From Bowdeniella nasicola (GTDB taxonomy: Bacteria > Actinomycetota > Actinomycetes > Actinomycetales > Actinomycetaceae), in NCBI RefSeq assembly GCF_900107735.1, contig NZ_FNQV01000011.1:35550-99549 (forward strand): a stretch of DNA of 64,000 nt, given 5' to 3'. Shown here one piece after another: positions 24,262 to 32,271 of the stretch (its first letter is position 1; each line of letters opens with the position of its first letter). The notes beneath the pieces were generated by a model. That model saw only the letters and a program-made list of their open reading frames with translations, was not told where the DNA came from and did not search any database. The position numbers and the translations under genes are program-made.

Positions 24262-25744
24262 GGTTGAGCACCCACACGTCGGGCCGCGGCTGACCGGCCG
24301 CACATTCGTAGACCTCGATGCCGAGTGCGGCGAGGGCTCGTGCCATCGAGCGAGCCAGTCGCGATGCGGCGATGGATTCGCCAACGAAGAGCGTGACGAC
24401 TTCTCCCTCGGCACTGGAAAAGGTTTGGAGTGCGCGCTGGACTAGGCGTTCCGGATCCGCGCTGGCTGAGGCCGTGATCTCGTGGATTTCGACTTCGGCG
24501 TCGCAGGCTTGGGCGAGATCAAGCGGATGCACGTCACTATTCATGAGGCGCGCGATCCCCCATTCGGTACACACGGCGAACACGAGCGGATCGCAATCCG
24601 TGGGGGCGACCGAGACCTCGATTCCTTCGGAGCTCACTTCCGGGTCGGTGGCGACTAGGCGCGCAAGCTCGGCGAGCTGTTCGGAAGCGGGCAGGATCGT
24701 GACGTCAGTGGCACCCGTATCGATGACGGCCTTGATAAGGGCTGCCCTGGACGGGTTGAGTGCCGTGACTGCCCCGCATCGCGCTAACTCATCGAGCAGG
24801 CCAACGCCCGTCGTCGTGGCGACGAGGCCAAAGCGCGTCGCCGGTGCCTGCAGGTGGCGAACCAGGACCTGCTCGACGGGAGAGGTGGGGAGAGCCTGGG
24901 TTGGTTCATCGAGGTGGACGTGGACGTGCCAATAATCGTCCTGCCCTGCCACTACCGCGACCGAGTATCCGACGGCTCGGAGTTTGGACCGCAGTTCTTG
25001 CGCGTAGCGGCGATCGGTCTTCGTCACGTACATGACTTCAAACTCGCCCTCGCCGGCTGGCGCCTCGTGCGGCGCGCTCGCATCATCGGCAAGGTTCCAC
25101 GGAATCGGATCGCGATCGCTCGCGCCGAGGGCCTCGGCGAGCGTGTCGAGCAGAACGACGTAGGAGGCGGCGCCGGCGTCAATGGAGACCGCGGTGCCGA
25201 TTTCCTTTCCGAGCAGTTGCCCCGTTCGGGACAGCGAGTCGATACCTGCAGCATGGGCCGTCGCGGCGACATCGCGCAGCGTGGCGTCAATAGGCAGGTT
25301 CACGACAGCTTCGGCTACGTCGCGGGCGACGGTAATGATCGTGCCTTCCACGGGGTCAGCGACAGCGTCGTGGGCGGCAATGGCGATCGCATCCAGGGCC
25401 CGGATGAGGTCGGTCGGGCCGGCTGTGCTCAGGCCGGCAAAAGTCCTGGCCAGGGCCTGGAAGGCCTGCGAAAGGATGATCCCGGAGTTGCCGCGAGCGC
25501 CCCACAGCGCTCCCTTCGCCATGGCGGTGGTCAGAGTCGACAGATCAGCGTCGTCACCAACTCGTTGCGCGGCACGAGCCCCCGCCGTCACGGTGAGGAC
25601 CACGTTGGTGCCCGTGTCGGCATCGGGGACTGGAAAGACATTGAGCGCATCAACTTTGGTTCGGACAGCAGCCAGCGCGCGCAGGGCTTCAGCGAGCCAG
25701 GCACGGGCGTGGTCGGCGTCCAGGGTGAGCGGTGCGGTGTCCAT
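24254..25744 (-). CDS. DAK2/DhaL-domain protein, FakA-like kinase
   Basis: 496 residues. The N-terminal DhaL (DAK2) domain (about 10-200) has NVFPVPDADTGTNVVLTV, the metal/ATP-binding Asp cluster, and GARGNSGIILSQAF. The middle and C-terminal parts match the FakA layout (DegV-partner kinase), with a conserved FEVMYVTKTD segment. FakA phosphorylates fatty acids held by FakB (DegV) proteins so they can enter phospholipids. No degV gene is in the window. The gene lies between rpmB (divergent) and recG, its usual place in actinobacteria. The start at 25744 lacks a strong ribosome site. Confidence 0.85.
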   Translation of the reverse strand: MDTAPLTLDADHARAWLAEALRALAAVRTKVDALNVFPVPDADTGTNVVLTVTAGARAAQRVGDDADLSTLTTAMAKGALWGARGNSGIILSQAFQALARTFAGLSTAGPTDLIRALDAIAIAAHDAVADPVEGTIITVARDVAEAVVNLPIDATLRDVAATAHAAGIDSLSRTGQLLGKEIGTAVSIDAGAASYVVLLDTLAEALGASDRDPIPWNLADDASAPHEAPAGEGEFEVMYVTKTDRRYAQELRSKLRAVGYSVAVVAGQDDYWHVHVHLDEPTQALPTSPVEQVLVRHLQAPATRFGLVATTTGVGLLDELARCGAVTALNPSRAALIKAVIDTGATDVTILPASEQLAELARLVATDPEVSSEGIEVSVAPTDCDPLVFAVCTEWGIARLMNSDVHPLDLAQACDAEVEIHEITASASADPERLVQRALQTFSSAEGEVVTLFVGESIAASRLARSMARALAALGIEVYECAAGQPRPDVWVLNHG

Positions 25745-25810
25745 GTGATAGGCAGGTTACCGCCGATGGCCGACACAATCACATCTGTGTCCTACGGCAC
25801 CAGCGACAAA

Positions 25811-25831
25811 GTTTGGGTTTTGAGCCCAAAC
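25811..25831 (+). promoter_or_regulatory. Inverted repeat upstream of rpmB
   Basis: GTTTGGG (25811-25817) and CCCAAAC (25825-25831), separated by seven bases, lie in the 188-base gap between divergent rpmB and the FakA-like gene, about 100 bases before rpmB. A TTGACC follows at 25842-25847. This could be an operator or the base of a leader hairpin; no protein can be named. Confidence 0.4.
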
Positions 25832-25932
25832 CTGTGTATTCTTGACCGGTTGCCCCATGTCGGTCACTCCGATAAGGGCGCCTAAAAGACCACCCGCGAT
25901 GCGGGAACTCAAGTGATCCGAGGAGAAGAACC

Positions 25933-26127
25933 GTGGCTGCCACCTGCGACGTCTGCGGCAAGGGCCCCAGCTTCGGCAAGAGCGTCTCGCACTCGCACGT
26001 GCGCACCTCGCGCCGTTGGAATCCGAACATCCAGCGCGTGCGCGCCCTCGTCGACGGCACCCCCAAGCGCCTGAACGTGTGCACCTCCTGCCTGAAGGCT
26101 GGAAAGGTCGCGCGCAACGCTAAGTAA
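25933..26127 (+). CDS. rpmB: 50S ribosomal protein bL28 (zinc-binding form)
   Basis: 64 residues: [37 protein letters not shown], and [12 protein letters not shown]. Two CxxC pairs (C5/C8 and near residues 51-54) make this the zinc-ribbon (C+) form rather than the zinc-free paralog actinobacteria induce under zinc starvation. GAGGAG lies upstream of the GTG start. A strong bidirectional terminator follows the stop. Confidence 0.97.
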   Translation: MAATCDVCGKGPSFGKSVSHSHVRTSRRWNPNIQRVRALVDGTPKRLNVCTSCLKAGKVARNAK

Positions 26128-26147
26128 GCGCACCTGCGCAAAAAAAA

Positions 26148-26173
26148 GAGGACGGATTTCCGTCCTCTTTTTT
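26148..26173. terminator. Bidirectional rho-independent terminator (rpmB / VOC gene)
   Basis: GAGGACGGA (26148-26156), a two-base loop, TCCGTCCTC (26159-26167), then six T; on the other strand seven bases of the A run (26141-26147) give the T tract. It serves rpmB and the convergent VOC gene. Confidence 0.92.
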
Positions 26174-26185
26174 GTTGCCCTGCTG

Positions 26186-26608
26186 CTAGCTGGCCGGCAG
26201 ATTGACCATCCAGGTATTGCCGTACTTGTCGGTTGCGCAACCAAAGAGGTCACCCCATGGCTGTACCGAGACCGGGCAGACCATCGTGCCCTCGGCTGCA
26301 ATGGCCTCGATGACACCGGTGAGGTGGTCGACGGAGCCGTGATCATCGCTCACGAGGGCGACATCAGTGCGCGAGGATCCGATGTTTTCATCGCTCCCGC
26401 CGGTCATGCAGTCGTCGGAGGCATAGATCGTGACGCCGCACTCGCTGGTGAGAACAGCGTGCGCGACAAGGTCTGGAGCGGCACTCGTGGGGTCGAGGTC
26501 CTTCAGGTACGTAAAGGACACCTCCCCACCCAGAATCGTGGCGTAGTAGGTCATCGCTTCTTTCGCGTTCGTCGTGAACGCAAGCTGAGGGATCGCGGTG
26601 ATGGTCAT
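26186..26608 (-). CDS. VOC-superfamily (PhnB/glyoxalase-like) protein
   Basis: 140 residues, one betaalphabeta-betabetabeta pair: IPQLAFTTNAKEAMTYYATILGGEV at the N-terminus and QPWGDLFGCATDKYGNTWMVNL at the C-terminus, the conserved PhnB/3-demethylubiquinone-like ending. These proteins include small dioxygenases, isomerases and resistance proteins; activity cannot be read from sequence. A paralog lies immediately upstream with a four-base overlap, so they probably form a heterodimer or act together. Confidence 0.85.
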   Translation of the reverse strand: MTITAIPQLAFTTNAKEAMTYYATILGGEVSFTYLKDLDPTSAAPDLVAHAVLTSECGVTIYASDDCMTGGSDENIGSSRTDVALVSDDHGSVDHLTGVIEAIAAEGTMVCPVSVQPWGDLFGCATDKYGNTWMVNLPAS

Positions 26609-27036
26609 GAGGTTTCTCCCGTGGGTGTGCAGTTGATGTTCCAGGTGTTGCCATATTTGTCGGTGACGGCACCGAAGTTGTCTCCCCAGGGTTGTGCCCC
26701 GTACTCGCAGATGACCTCGCCCTCGGTGCTAAGCGCCGCAAAGAATGCCATCAGGTATGCCTCGTCCTCGGCGCGGCCTGCCAGTGTGATCGAGGTTCGC
26801 GACTCCCCTTGGTTGCCACTCTTTCCGCCAGTCATGCAGTCGTCGCAGGCTTCGAAGGCGATGCCGCGGGAGTTGCGCAGGACGCTGCGTGCGACGAGAT
26901 CAGGCCGCGTCGCTTGTGGGAAGACGTCCCCCATTCGCGTCACGATAAGTTCCCCGCCGAGCAGCGAGTGATAGTAATCCATGGCCTCGCCGGCATTCGT
27001 GGAAAACGCCAATTGCGGAAGAGTCGTGATCGCCAT
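26605..27036 (-). CDS. VOC-superfamily (PhnB/glyoxalase-like) protein, paralog
   Basis: 143 residues, clearly related to the next gene: LPQLAFSTNAGEAMDYYHSLLGGEL, DDCMTGGKSG and QPWGDNFGAVTDKYGNTWNI. Both share CDDCMTGG-like turns (ASDDCMTGG in the other). I choose ATG 27036, preceded by GAGGAGG at a proper distance, over GTG 27042 that sits against it. The pair probably arose by tandem duplication. Function unknown. Confidence 0.85.
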   Translation of the reverse strand: MAITTLPQLAFSTNAGEAMDYYHSLLGGELIVTRMGDVFPQATRPDLVARSVLRNSRGIAFEACDDCMTGGKSGNQGESRTSITLAGRAEDEAYLMAFFAALSTEGEVICEYGAQPWGDNFGAVTDKYGNTWNINCTPTGETS

Positions 27037-27120
27037 CTGCACCTCCTCGAGAGTCAGTGGCTCAACTCTAGGTCCGCCGCCTCATCGTGACTTGTCCGAA
27101 GTTGCGCACCTCAACGCGCG

Positions 27121-28164
27121 CTAGGAGAAGTGATCCCAGCCGGGTGCTTCCTCACCCAGGTGGTCAGGTGTCGTGACCTCGCCACCTGCGCCGGTGACCT
27201 GCCCAATGCGGGAAAACCCCTGGGGCAAATCCACGTGTGGCGGGAACGTTGCTACAAGGGCGTGGTCCTCTCCGCCGGTCAGCCACCAGGCTGCCGCTCG
27301 CGATGCGGCATCCTCGTCCTTACCGAGCAGCGACGCGATCAACTCCAGGTTCGACAGGTCGGGAAGCGAATCGAGCACGATTCCAACGTCGCTGGTCCGT
27401 GCCAGCCGGCCGAGGTCACGTAGGAGGCCATCGGAGATGTCCATGGCTGTGCTGGCCCCGGCGAGGCCGGCGCGGCGGCCCGCGGCGAGCGGCGGCTGGG
27501 GCCGGCGGTAGATGTGCCAGGCGTACTTCGCCAGCTCTGCGGCATCACCCTCTGCGTCGGCGAGATCCTGCCAGTGATCCGAAAGCCGATCTGGAATGCG
27601 CTGCGCCTGCCCAAGCGCCAATCCGGCGGCCGAATAGCCAAGCGTCCCGGCGACAGCGACGATGTCTCCGTCACGAGCCCCGGCCCGGGTTAGCGGTTCG
27701 CGACCCTCTAAATCTCCCAGCGCCGTGATACTGGCCATGATCATCTCGCCGCCAGATAGATCGCCTCCCGCGACGCCCACGGGCTTCATCCACTGCGATA
27801 CCGCGTGTTCGCAGGCCTGCGCAATTCCGCGCGCGAAATCATCGATCCACGCCACCGGGGTCTGGGCCGGTAACACGAGACCAATGAGCATCTGTGTTCC
27901 GACCGCCCCCATCGCCGAGACATCAGAGAGATTTTGCATCGCGACGCGCCACCCGACATCTGATCCCGTGGACCATTCGCGACGAAAATGCCGATCCTCG
28001 ACAATCACGTCCGTGCAAGCGACGATGCGGCCATTGCGAGCTGGGAGTACCGCCGCATCATCGCCGTTATCGATCACGCTCTCGCCCGCCGGCATGAGCG
28101 GAATGATGCGCGAAAGGAGCTCATCCTCGCCAAGATCGGCGAGCGAAGGTTTCAGATCTGCCAC
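27121..28164 (-). CDS. thiL: Thiamine-monophosphate kinase
   Basis: 347 residues of the ThiL/PurM fold: DNGDDAAVL (the Mg-ATP Asp cluster), TDVIVEDRHFRREWS, NLSDVSAMGA, GVAGGDLSGGE, MDISDGLLRDLGRLA and WLTGGEDHALVATF. It phosphorylates thiamine monophosphate to thiamine diphosphate. GTG start 28164 is 22 bases from the divergent DUF3515 start, so the two promoters overlap. Confidence 0.94.
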   Translation of the reverse strand: MADLKPSLADLGEDELLSRIIPLMPAGESVIDNGDDAAVLPARNGRIVACTDVIVEDRHFRREWSTGSDVGWRVAMQNLSDVSAMGAVGTQMLIGLVLPAQTPVAWIDDFARGIAQACEHAVSQWMKPVGVAGGDLSGGEMIMASITALGDLEGREPLTRAGARDGDIVAVAGTLGYSAAGLALGQAQRIPDRLSDHWQDLADAEGDAAELAKYAWHIYRRPQPPLAAGRRAGLAGASTAMDISDGLLRDLGRLARTSDVGIVLDSLPDLSNLELIASLLGKDEDAASRAAAWWLTGGEDHALVATFPPHVDLPQGFSRIGQVTGAGGEVTTPDHLGEEAPGWDHFS

Positions 28165-28186
28165 GATTCGACCGTACAGTGGAAGG

Positions 28187-28744
28187 GTGATCCCTTCCCG
28201 CTCCCTCGCCCGCCTGGGCGCAATCAGCGTGGCCGCTGCGGCCGCGTTATCGGGCTGCGCTGCCCCGGTTCACCTCTCCCCCGCGCCCTACGCGCCGGAC
28301 CCGGTATGCGCGCGAGTCTTTCAGAAGATGCCGCGCACGATCGCGGGCATGAAACAGATCTCGACCGACGCGCAGGCCTCCATGGCCTATGGGGATCCCC
28401 AGGCCCCGGTCACGATCCGGTGCGGACTCAATCCGCCCCCGCCAACGACCGATCGCTGCCTATCGGTCAGCGCTTCGACCGCCAAGGACACCGCGGCAGA
28501 GGGTATCGATTGGATCAATCCGGAATACGGCTCCCCGCTCATCCCCGCGCACGCCCCGGACTCCGCATGGACCTTCATCACCTACGGCCGCGCCCCGGCG
28601 ATCGAGGTCGTCGTGCCGGCAGAAACGGGACTAGAACAGCCCACCGCAGTGCTGTTAGCGATGACGAAGGCCGTTGAGGAAGTTGAGGCGACGACGCACT
28701 GCGTCGGTGCGACCGACGTCGTTGGAGATCGGCCCTCGAACTAG
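28187..28744 (+). CDS. DUF3515 family lipoprotein
   Basis: 185 residues from GTG 28187. A signal peptide with lipobox LSGC (Cys24) predicts a membrane-anchored lipoprotein. The mature part starts PVHLSPAPYAPDPVCARVF and holds four further Cys, as expected for the DUF3515 family, which is encoded between thiL and ddl in many actinobacteria. Function unknown; the neighbours hint at a cell-envelope role. GGAAGG touches the start, so initiation may be unusual. The stop shares CTAG with ddl. The open frame runs far upstream antisense to thiL; that part is shadow. Confidence 0.8.
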   Translation: MIPSRSLARLGAISVAAAAALSGCAAPVHLSPAPYAPDPVCARVFQKMPRTIAGMKQISTDAQASMAYGDPQAPVTIRCGLNPPPPTTDRCLSVSASTAKDTAAEGIDWINPEYGSPLIPAHAPDSAWTFITYGRAPAIEVVVPAETGLEQPTAVLLAMTKAVEEVEATTHCVGATDVVGDRPSN

Positions 28745-29847
28745 CGCAGGCCGACCGGCCGCGCGAGCGCGAGCTCGATGAGCTCGGTGACGAGCTCCCG
28801 GTAGGAAAGCCCGGCCTGCTGCCACATGTAGGGGTACATGGAATACGGCGTCATTCCGGGCATCGTGTTGATCTCGTTGACGAGGATCTCGCCGGAATCG
28901 GTGTAGAAGAAGTCCACCCGGGCGAGCCCTTCGCATTCCAGTGCTTCAAAGGTTGCGGCCGCGTAATCGGCGATGCGCTGGGCGACATCCTCCGGTAGCT
29001 GCGCCGGGGCCTGCATGCTGACGGCGTCGTGCGAGAAGTACTTGGTTTCCCAGTCGTAGAATTCATCGGGTGCCAGGTCCATGACGACTTCACCGACGGG
29101 AGCAACGCGCGGGCGACCATCACGGCCGGCAAGGACCGCGACCTCAATCTCGCGCGCCGTCACCCCCTCTTCGACGATGACTTTCGGATCGTGCTCGTGG
29201 GCGGCCTGGATCGCGGCCGCGAGCTCGGCGACGTCATCGACCTTGGTGATGCCGAGCGAGGAACCGGCGCGCGCGGGTTTGACGAACAACGGACTGGCGA
29301 GCGCCGCGCACTGTGCGAGGACGCCCTCGCGATCGCGCTGCCATGCGGCGGGAGTGACCGCGACGTAGTTTCCGACCGGTAGCCCGGCTTGCTGCAAGAC
29401 CACCTTCGTCATGTGCTTATCCATACCGGCAGCCGAGGCGAGCACGCCGGAGCCGACATATCGCACGCCCAGCATCTCGAACATCCCTTGGACCGTGCCG
29501 TCCTCACCAAAGGGCCCATGCAGCAGCGGCAGAACGACGTCGACGACACCAAAATCAGCGTGGGTGCCGTTGGTTCCGATGAGCCGCACCTCGTTGGCGC
29601 CATCCTTCACGAGAGTGACGCCGGGCGCGTCGGCGGGAACCTCGGCGTGGCCGCCTTCGAGCGCCTCGGGTTCGGCGGGCACAAGCACCCAGTGGCCCGA
29701 GCGCGTGATCCCAATGACGAGCACATCAAAGCGCTCCAGATCGATATTGCGCAGGACTCCCGCGGCGGTGAGGCACGAAATCGAATGTTCACCGCTCACG
29801 CCGCCAATGAGCAGCGCAACCCGCGGTTTTCTCCCGGTGGTTTTCAT
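28741..29847 (-). CDS. ddl: D-alanine--D-alanine ligase
   Basis: 368 residues of ATP-grasp fold: LIGGVSGEHSISCLTAAGVL, LHGPFGEDGTVQGMFEMLG, KPARAGSSLGI, and VNEINTMPGMTPYSMYP. It joins two D-Ala for peptidoglycan. The omega loop FYDWETKYFS keeps the Lys-Tyr pair of true D-Ala-D-Ala ligases (Phe replaces this Tyr in D-Ala-D-Lac enzymes), so nothing suggests intrinsic vancomycin resistance. It is convergent with the DUF3515 gene (CTAG). Confidence 0.96.
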   Translation of the reverse strand: MKTTGRKPRVALLIGGVSGEHSISCLTAAGVLRNIDLERFDVLVIGITRSGHWVLVPAEPEALEGGHAEVPADAPGVTLVKDGANEVRLIGTNGTHADFGVVDVVLPLLHGPFGEDGTVQGMFEMLGVRYVGSGVLASAAGMDKHMTKVVLQQAGLPVGNYVAVTPAAWQRDREGVLAQCAALASPLFVKPARAGSSLGITKVDDVAELAAAIQAAHEHDPKVIVEEGVTAREIEVAVLAGRDGRPRVAPVGEVVMDLAPDEFYDWETKYFSHDAVSMQAPAQLPEDVAQRIADYAAATFEALECEGLARVDFFYTDSGEILVNEINTMPGMTPYSMYPYMWQQAGLSYRELVTELIELALARPVGLR

Positions 29848-29942
29848 CTCATCCAGAATAACCCCTGGCGCCCGCGCGAAAGCGCTGACCCGGCCAGGTG
29901 TAGCGTGGTGAGCGTAAAACAGCCTCGTGCCTAGGAGCTCAC

Positions 29943-30491
29943 ATGCGTCGCTCGATCATTGCTGCCGCTGCCCTTGCGGCCCTCGCCGTTGCTGGCTGCA
30001 CCGCATCGGTCTCCCCATCTGGCACTTCGACGCCGAGCGCCCCAACGACGACGACGCCCGCGGCGAGCGCCTCCCCGAGCGAAAGCGCCTCCCCGAGCGA
30101 AAGCGCCTCCCCGAGCGAGAGCGCCAGCCCGACCGCGACGACGACGGCCACTGGCGGCGAGGTGAGCGCTAGTGAGAGCGCCGGCAAGGTCCTGCTCACG
30201 CTCGAGCAGGGTCCGCAGGATGCGTCCACGCTGCACGGCAAGATCGTCGTCGGCCAGGGCGGCTGTATCGCGTTCGTCCCCGTGCCGGGGGGCGGCCGCC
30301 CGGTCCCGATCCTGGCGCCCGCCTCGGCGAGCTACGACGGCGCCGATGCCGTGACGATCGGCTCGGCCACCTATCGCTTCGGCCAGCTCGTGGACCTGGA
30401 AGGCATCGAATACGATGCGAGCGCGGAACTTGATGCCGCAACGGCCCAGCGCTGCGGCGGCAGCCAGGTCATCTGGCTGGCGGGCAACTAA
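29943..30491 (+). CDS. Putative lipoprotein with Ser/Pro/Ala-rich linker
   Basis: 182 residues. The signal peptide ends in LAVAGC (lipobox, Cys19). Residues 20-75 are a low-complexity linker of Ser, Pro, Thr and Ala with three copies of SASPSE encoded by an 18-base tandem repeat. The C-terminal ~110 residues (GKIVVGQGGCIAFVPVPGGG to CGGSQVIWLAGN) form a compact domain with two Cys that could pair. I recognise no family. The linker would hold the domain off the membrane. It ends against gpsA (stops adjacent). Confidence 0.8.
   Translation: MRRSIIAAAALAALAVAGCTASVSPSGTSTPSAPTTTTPAASASPSESASPSESASPSESASPTATTTATGGEVSASESAGKVLLTLEQGPQDASTLHGKIVVGQGGCIAFVPVPGGGRPVPILAPASASYDGADAVTIGSATYRFGQLVDLEGIEYDASAELDAATAQRCGGSQVIWLAGN
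30066..30119 (+). repeat. 18-bp tandem repeat, three copies, inside lipoprotein gene
   Basis: AGCGCCTCCCCGAGCGAA at 30066-30083, 30084-30101 and 30102-30119 (last base differs). Each unit encodes SASPSE, so copy changes keep the frame and alter linker length. Confidence 0.9.
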
Positions 30492-31517
30492 CTAGCGGCG
30501 TTCGTCCTTGTGCGGGCGTGAGAGCAGCGCTCGCATCATCGTGTGTAGGTCCATCCCGTCGTAACATGCGGCCACGACGGCATCCGTCAGCGGCATCTCG
30601 ACGCCGAGCTGGCGCGCCAGGTGCTGGACCGAGCGCGAGGATTTCACGCCCTCGACGGTGCCGCCGGTCGCCGCAATCGCCTCCGACACGCTCATGCCGC
30701 GCCCCAGATGGGCGCCGAAGGTGTGGTTGCGCGAGAGCGGGGACGCGCAGGTCGCGACGAGGTCGCCCATTCCGGCCAGGCCCGCCATCGTCTTCGGATC
30801 CGCGCCCAGTTTGAGCGCAAGACGCGTAATCTCGGCCAGCCCGCGCGTAATGAGCGTGGCCTTCGTGTTATCGCCGAACCCGGCGCCGGTTGCCATACCG
30901 ACGGCGATCGCGATGACGTTCTTGACCGCACCCCCGAGCTCCACGCCGATGACGTCGGTATTCGTGTAGGGGCGGAAATAGTCGGTCACGGTCAGCGCCG
31001 CGACCCGCGCGGCACGCTCGGCATCGGCGCACGCCATGACGGTGGCCGTCGGCTGGCAGGCCGCGATTTCCTTAGCCAGGTTCGGACCGGAGACGACGAC
31101 GATGCGCTCGCGCTCGGCGCCCGTCACCTCCGCGATGACCTCACTCATTCGCTGATCGGTCGTGAGCTCGACGCCCTTCATGAGCGAGACCCACGTCGTA
31201 TCCGGCCCGGCATTCTCAATCGTGGCCAGCACATCACGCGCGGACTGCGCCGGCACCGCGACGACGATGACATCGGCCCCTTCCGTCGCCTCGTTGATGT
31301 CAGTCGTGGCGCGCACCCTCGGCGGCAGCGGGAAGCCCGGTAGCCGCGCAGAGTTGTGATGGTGGTCGTTGATTTCGGCGACGCAAGCCGCATTGCGTCC
31401 CCACATGAGGGACTCGTGGCCGGCATCGGCGAGCACCTTCGAGAAGGCGGTTCCCCAGGCGCCGGTCCCGAGGACGGCGATTCGCGGCGAGGCGGCAGCA
31501 AGATCTGGCAGGTGCAT
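30492..31517 (-). CDS. gpsA: Glycerol-3-phosphate dehydrogenase [NAD(P)+]
   Basis: 341 residues from ATG 31517. The Rossmann motif is VLGTGAWGTAF; SLMKGVEL, VVSGPNLAKEIA, and VIGVELGGAVKNVIAIAVGM (with the catalytic Lys) follow, plus AGMGDLVATC. It makes sn-glycerol-3-phosphate, the backbone for the acyltransferase encoded just upstream (plsC). The start is four bases after the plsC stop. Confidence 0.95.
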   Translation of the reverse strand: MHLPDLAAASPRIAVLGTGAWGTAFSKVLADAGHESLMWGRNAACVAEINDHHHNSARLPGFPLPPRVRATTDINEATEGADVIVVAVPAQSARDVLATIENAGPDTTWVSLMKGVELTTDQRMSEVIAEVTGAERERIVVVSGPNLAKEIAACQPTATVMACADAERAARVAALTVTDYFRPYTNTDVIGVELGGAVKNVIAIAVGMATGAGFGDNTKATLITRGLAEITRLALKLGADPKTMAGLAGMGDLVATCASPLSRNHTFGAHLGRGMSVSEAIAATGGTVEGVKSSRSVQHLARQLGVEMPLTDAVVAACYDGMDLHTMMRALLSRPHKDERR

Positions 31518-31521
31518 GCCC

Positions 31522-32271
31522 CTAGCTAGCCTTCCCCTTTTTCGGCCGCGGGTCGCCATCGATGGCGATATCCCACACGTGACTTGGCGGCTCTTCGCCG
31601 CGCAGCTCCGCGACGCCGCGCGTCAGGTCGGCCATGATGCGGACGGTCGCCTCGCGCGCGACCTGCGCCGTCAGCGGCTCCTGCCGCAGGTCGGCCAAGT
31701 CCACGGCCGGCATCGCCATGACCTGCACGGGGTGCTTGATCCCGAGCTTCGGTTTGACGCCATAGCGCTCGATCACGTCCTGGGTGCCCCACTGCGCGAC
31801 GGGGATGACGGGCACGCCCGTCTCCAGCGCGAGCCTGGCCGCCCCCGTCTTCGCCTTCATCGGCCACATATCCGGATCGCGCGTGAGGGTGCCCTCGGGG
31901 AAAATCCCGACGCACTCGCCCGCCCGCAGCGCCCGACGCGCCTGCGATAGCGCGGCCTGCGCATCGCGCGTGCCTCGCTTGACCTCGATCTGGTGCGCCG
32001 CGCCGATCATCGAGCCGAGCACGGGGACCTGAAAGAGTTCGGACTTCGCGAGGAACTTCACCGGAATATCGTGCCCGACCATGAAGTGCGCGAACGTCAG
32101 TGCGTCGATGTTCGTCACGTGGTTAGAGACCGCGACGAAGCCGCCCGTGCGCGGGAGGTTCTCGCCGCCGGACCACTCGGCCTTGGTGTACAGCGCCATC
32201 GCGGGGCGCGCAATCGCCTCAATAAAGCGGTACATCGGCGGATAGGTCCGCCCGGCCACCGTGCGCGTCAC
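31522..32271 (-). CDS. plsC: 1-acylglycerol-3-phosphate O-acyltransferase
   Basis: 249 residues. Motif I is the HX4D box (NHVTNIDAL), and FPEGTLTR is the phosphate-binding motif III. It acylates the second position of lysophosphatidate. GTG 32271 overlaps the murA stop (GTGA). The order murA-plsC-gpsA is typical of actinobacteria and links lipid and wall precursor supply. The C-terminus is basic (DPRPKKGKAS). Confidence 0.92.
   Translation of the reverse strand: MTRTVAGRTYPPMYRFIEAIARPAMALYTKAEWSGGENLPRTGGFVAVSNHVTNIDALTFAHFMVGHDIPVKFLAKSELFQVPVLGSMIGAAHQIEVKRGTRDAQAALSQARRALRAGECVGIFPEGTLTRDPDMWPMKAKTGAARLALETGVPVIPVAQWGTQDVIERYGVKPKLGIKHPVQVMAMPAVDLADLRQEPLTAQVAREATVRIMADLTRGVAELRGEEPPSHVWDIAIDGDPRPKKGKAS

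Noticed and set aside
28741..29847. D-Ala-D-Lac ligase (vancomycin resistance type)
   Set aside because: The omega loop keeps the Lys-Tyr pair of D-Ala-D-Ala ligases, and no vanH/vanX genes are near.
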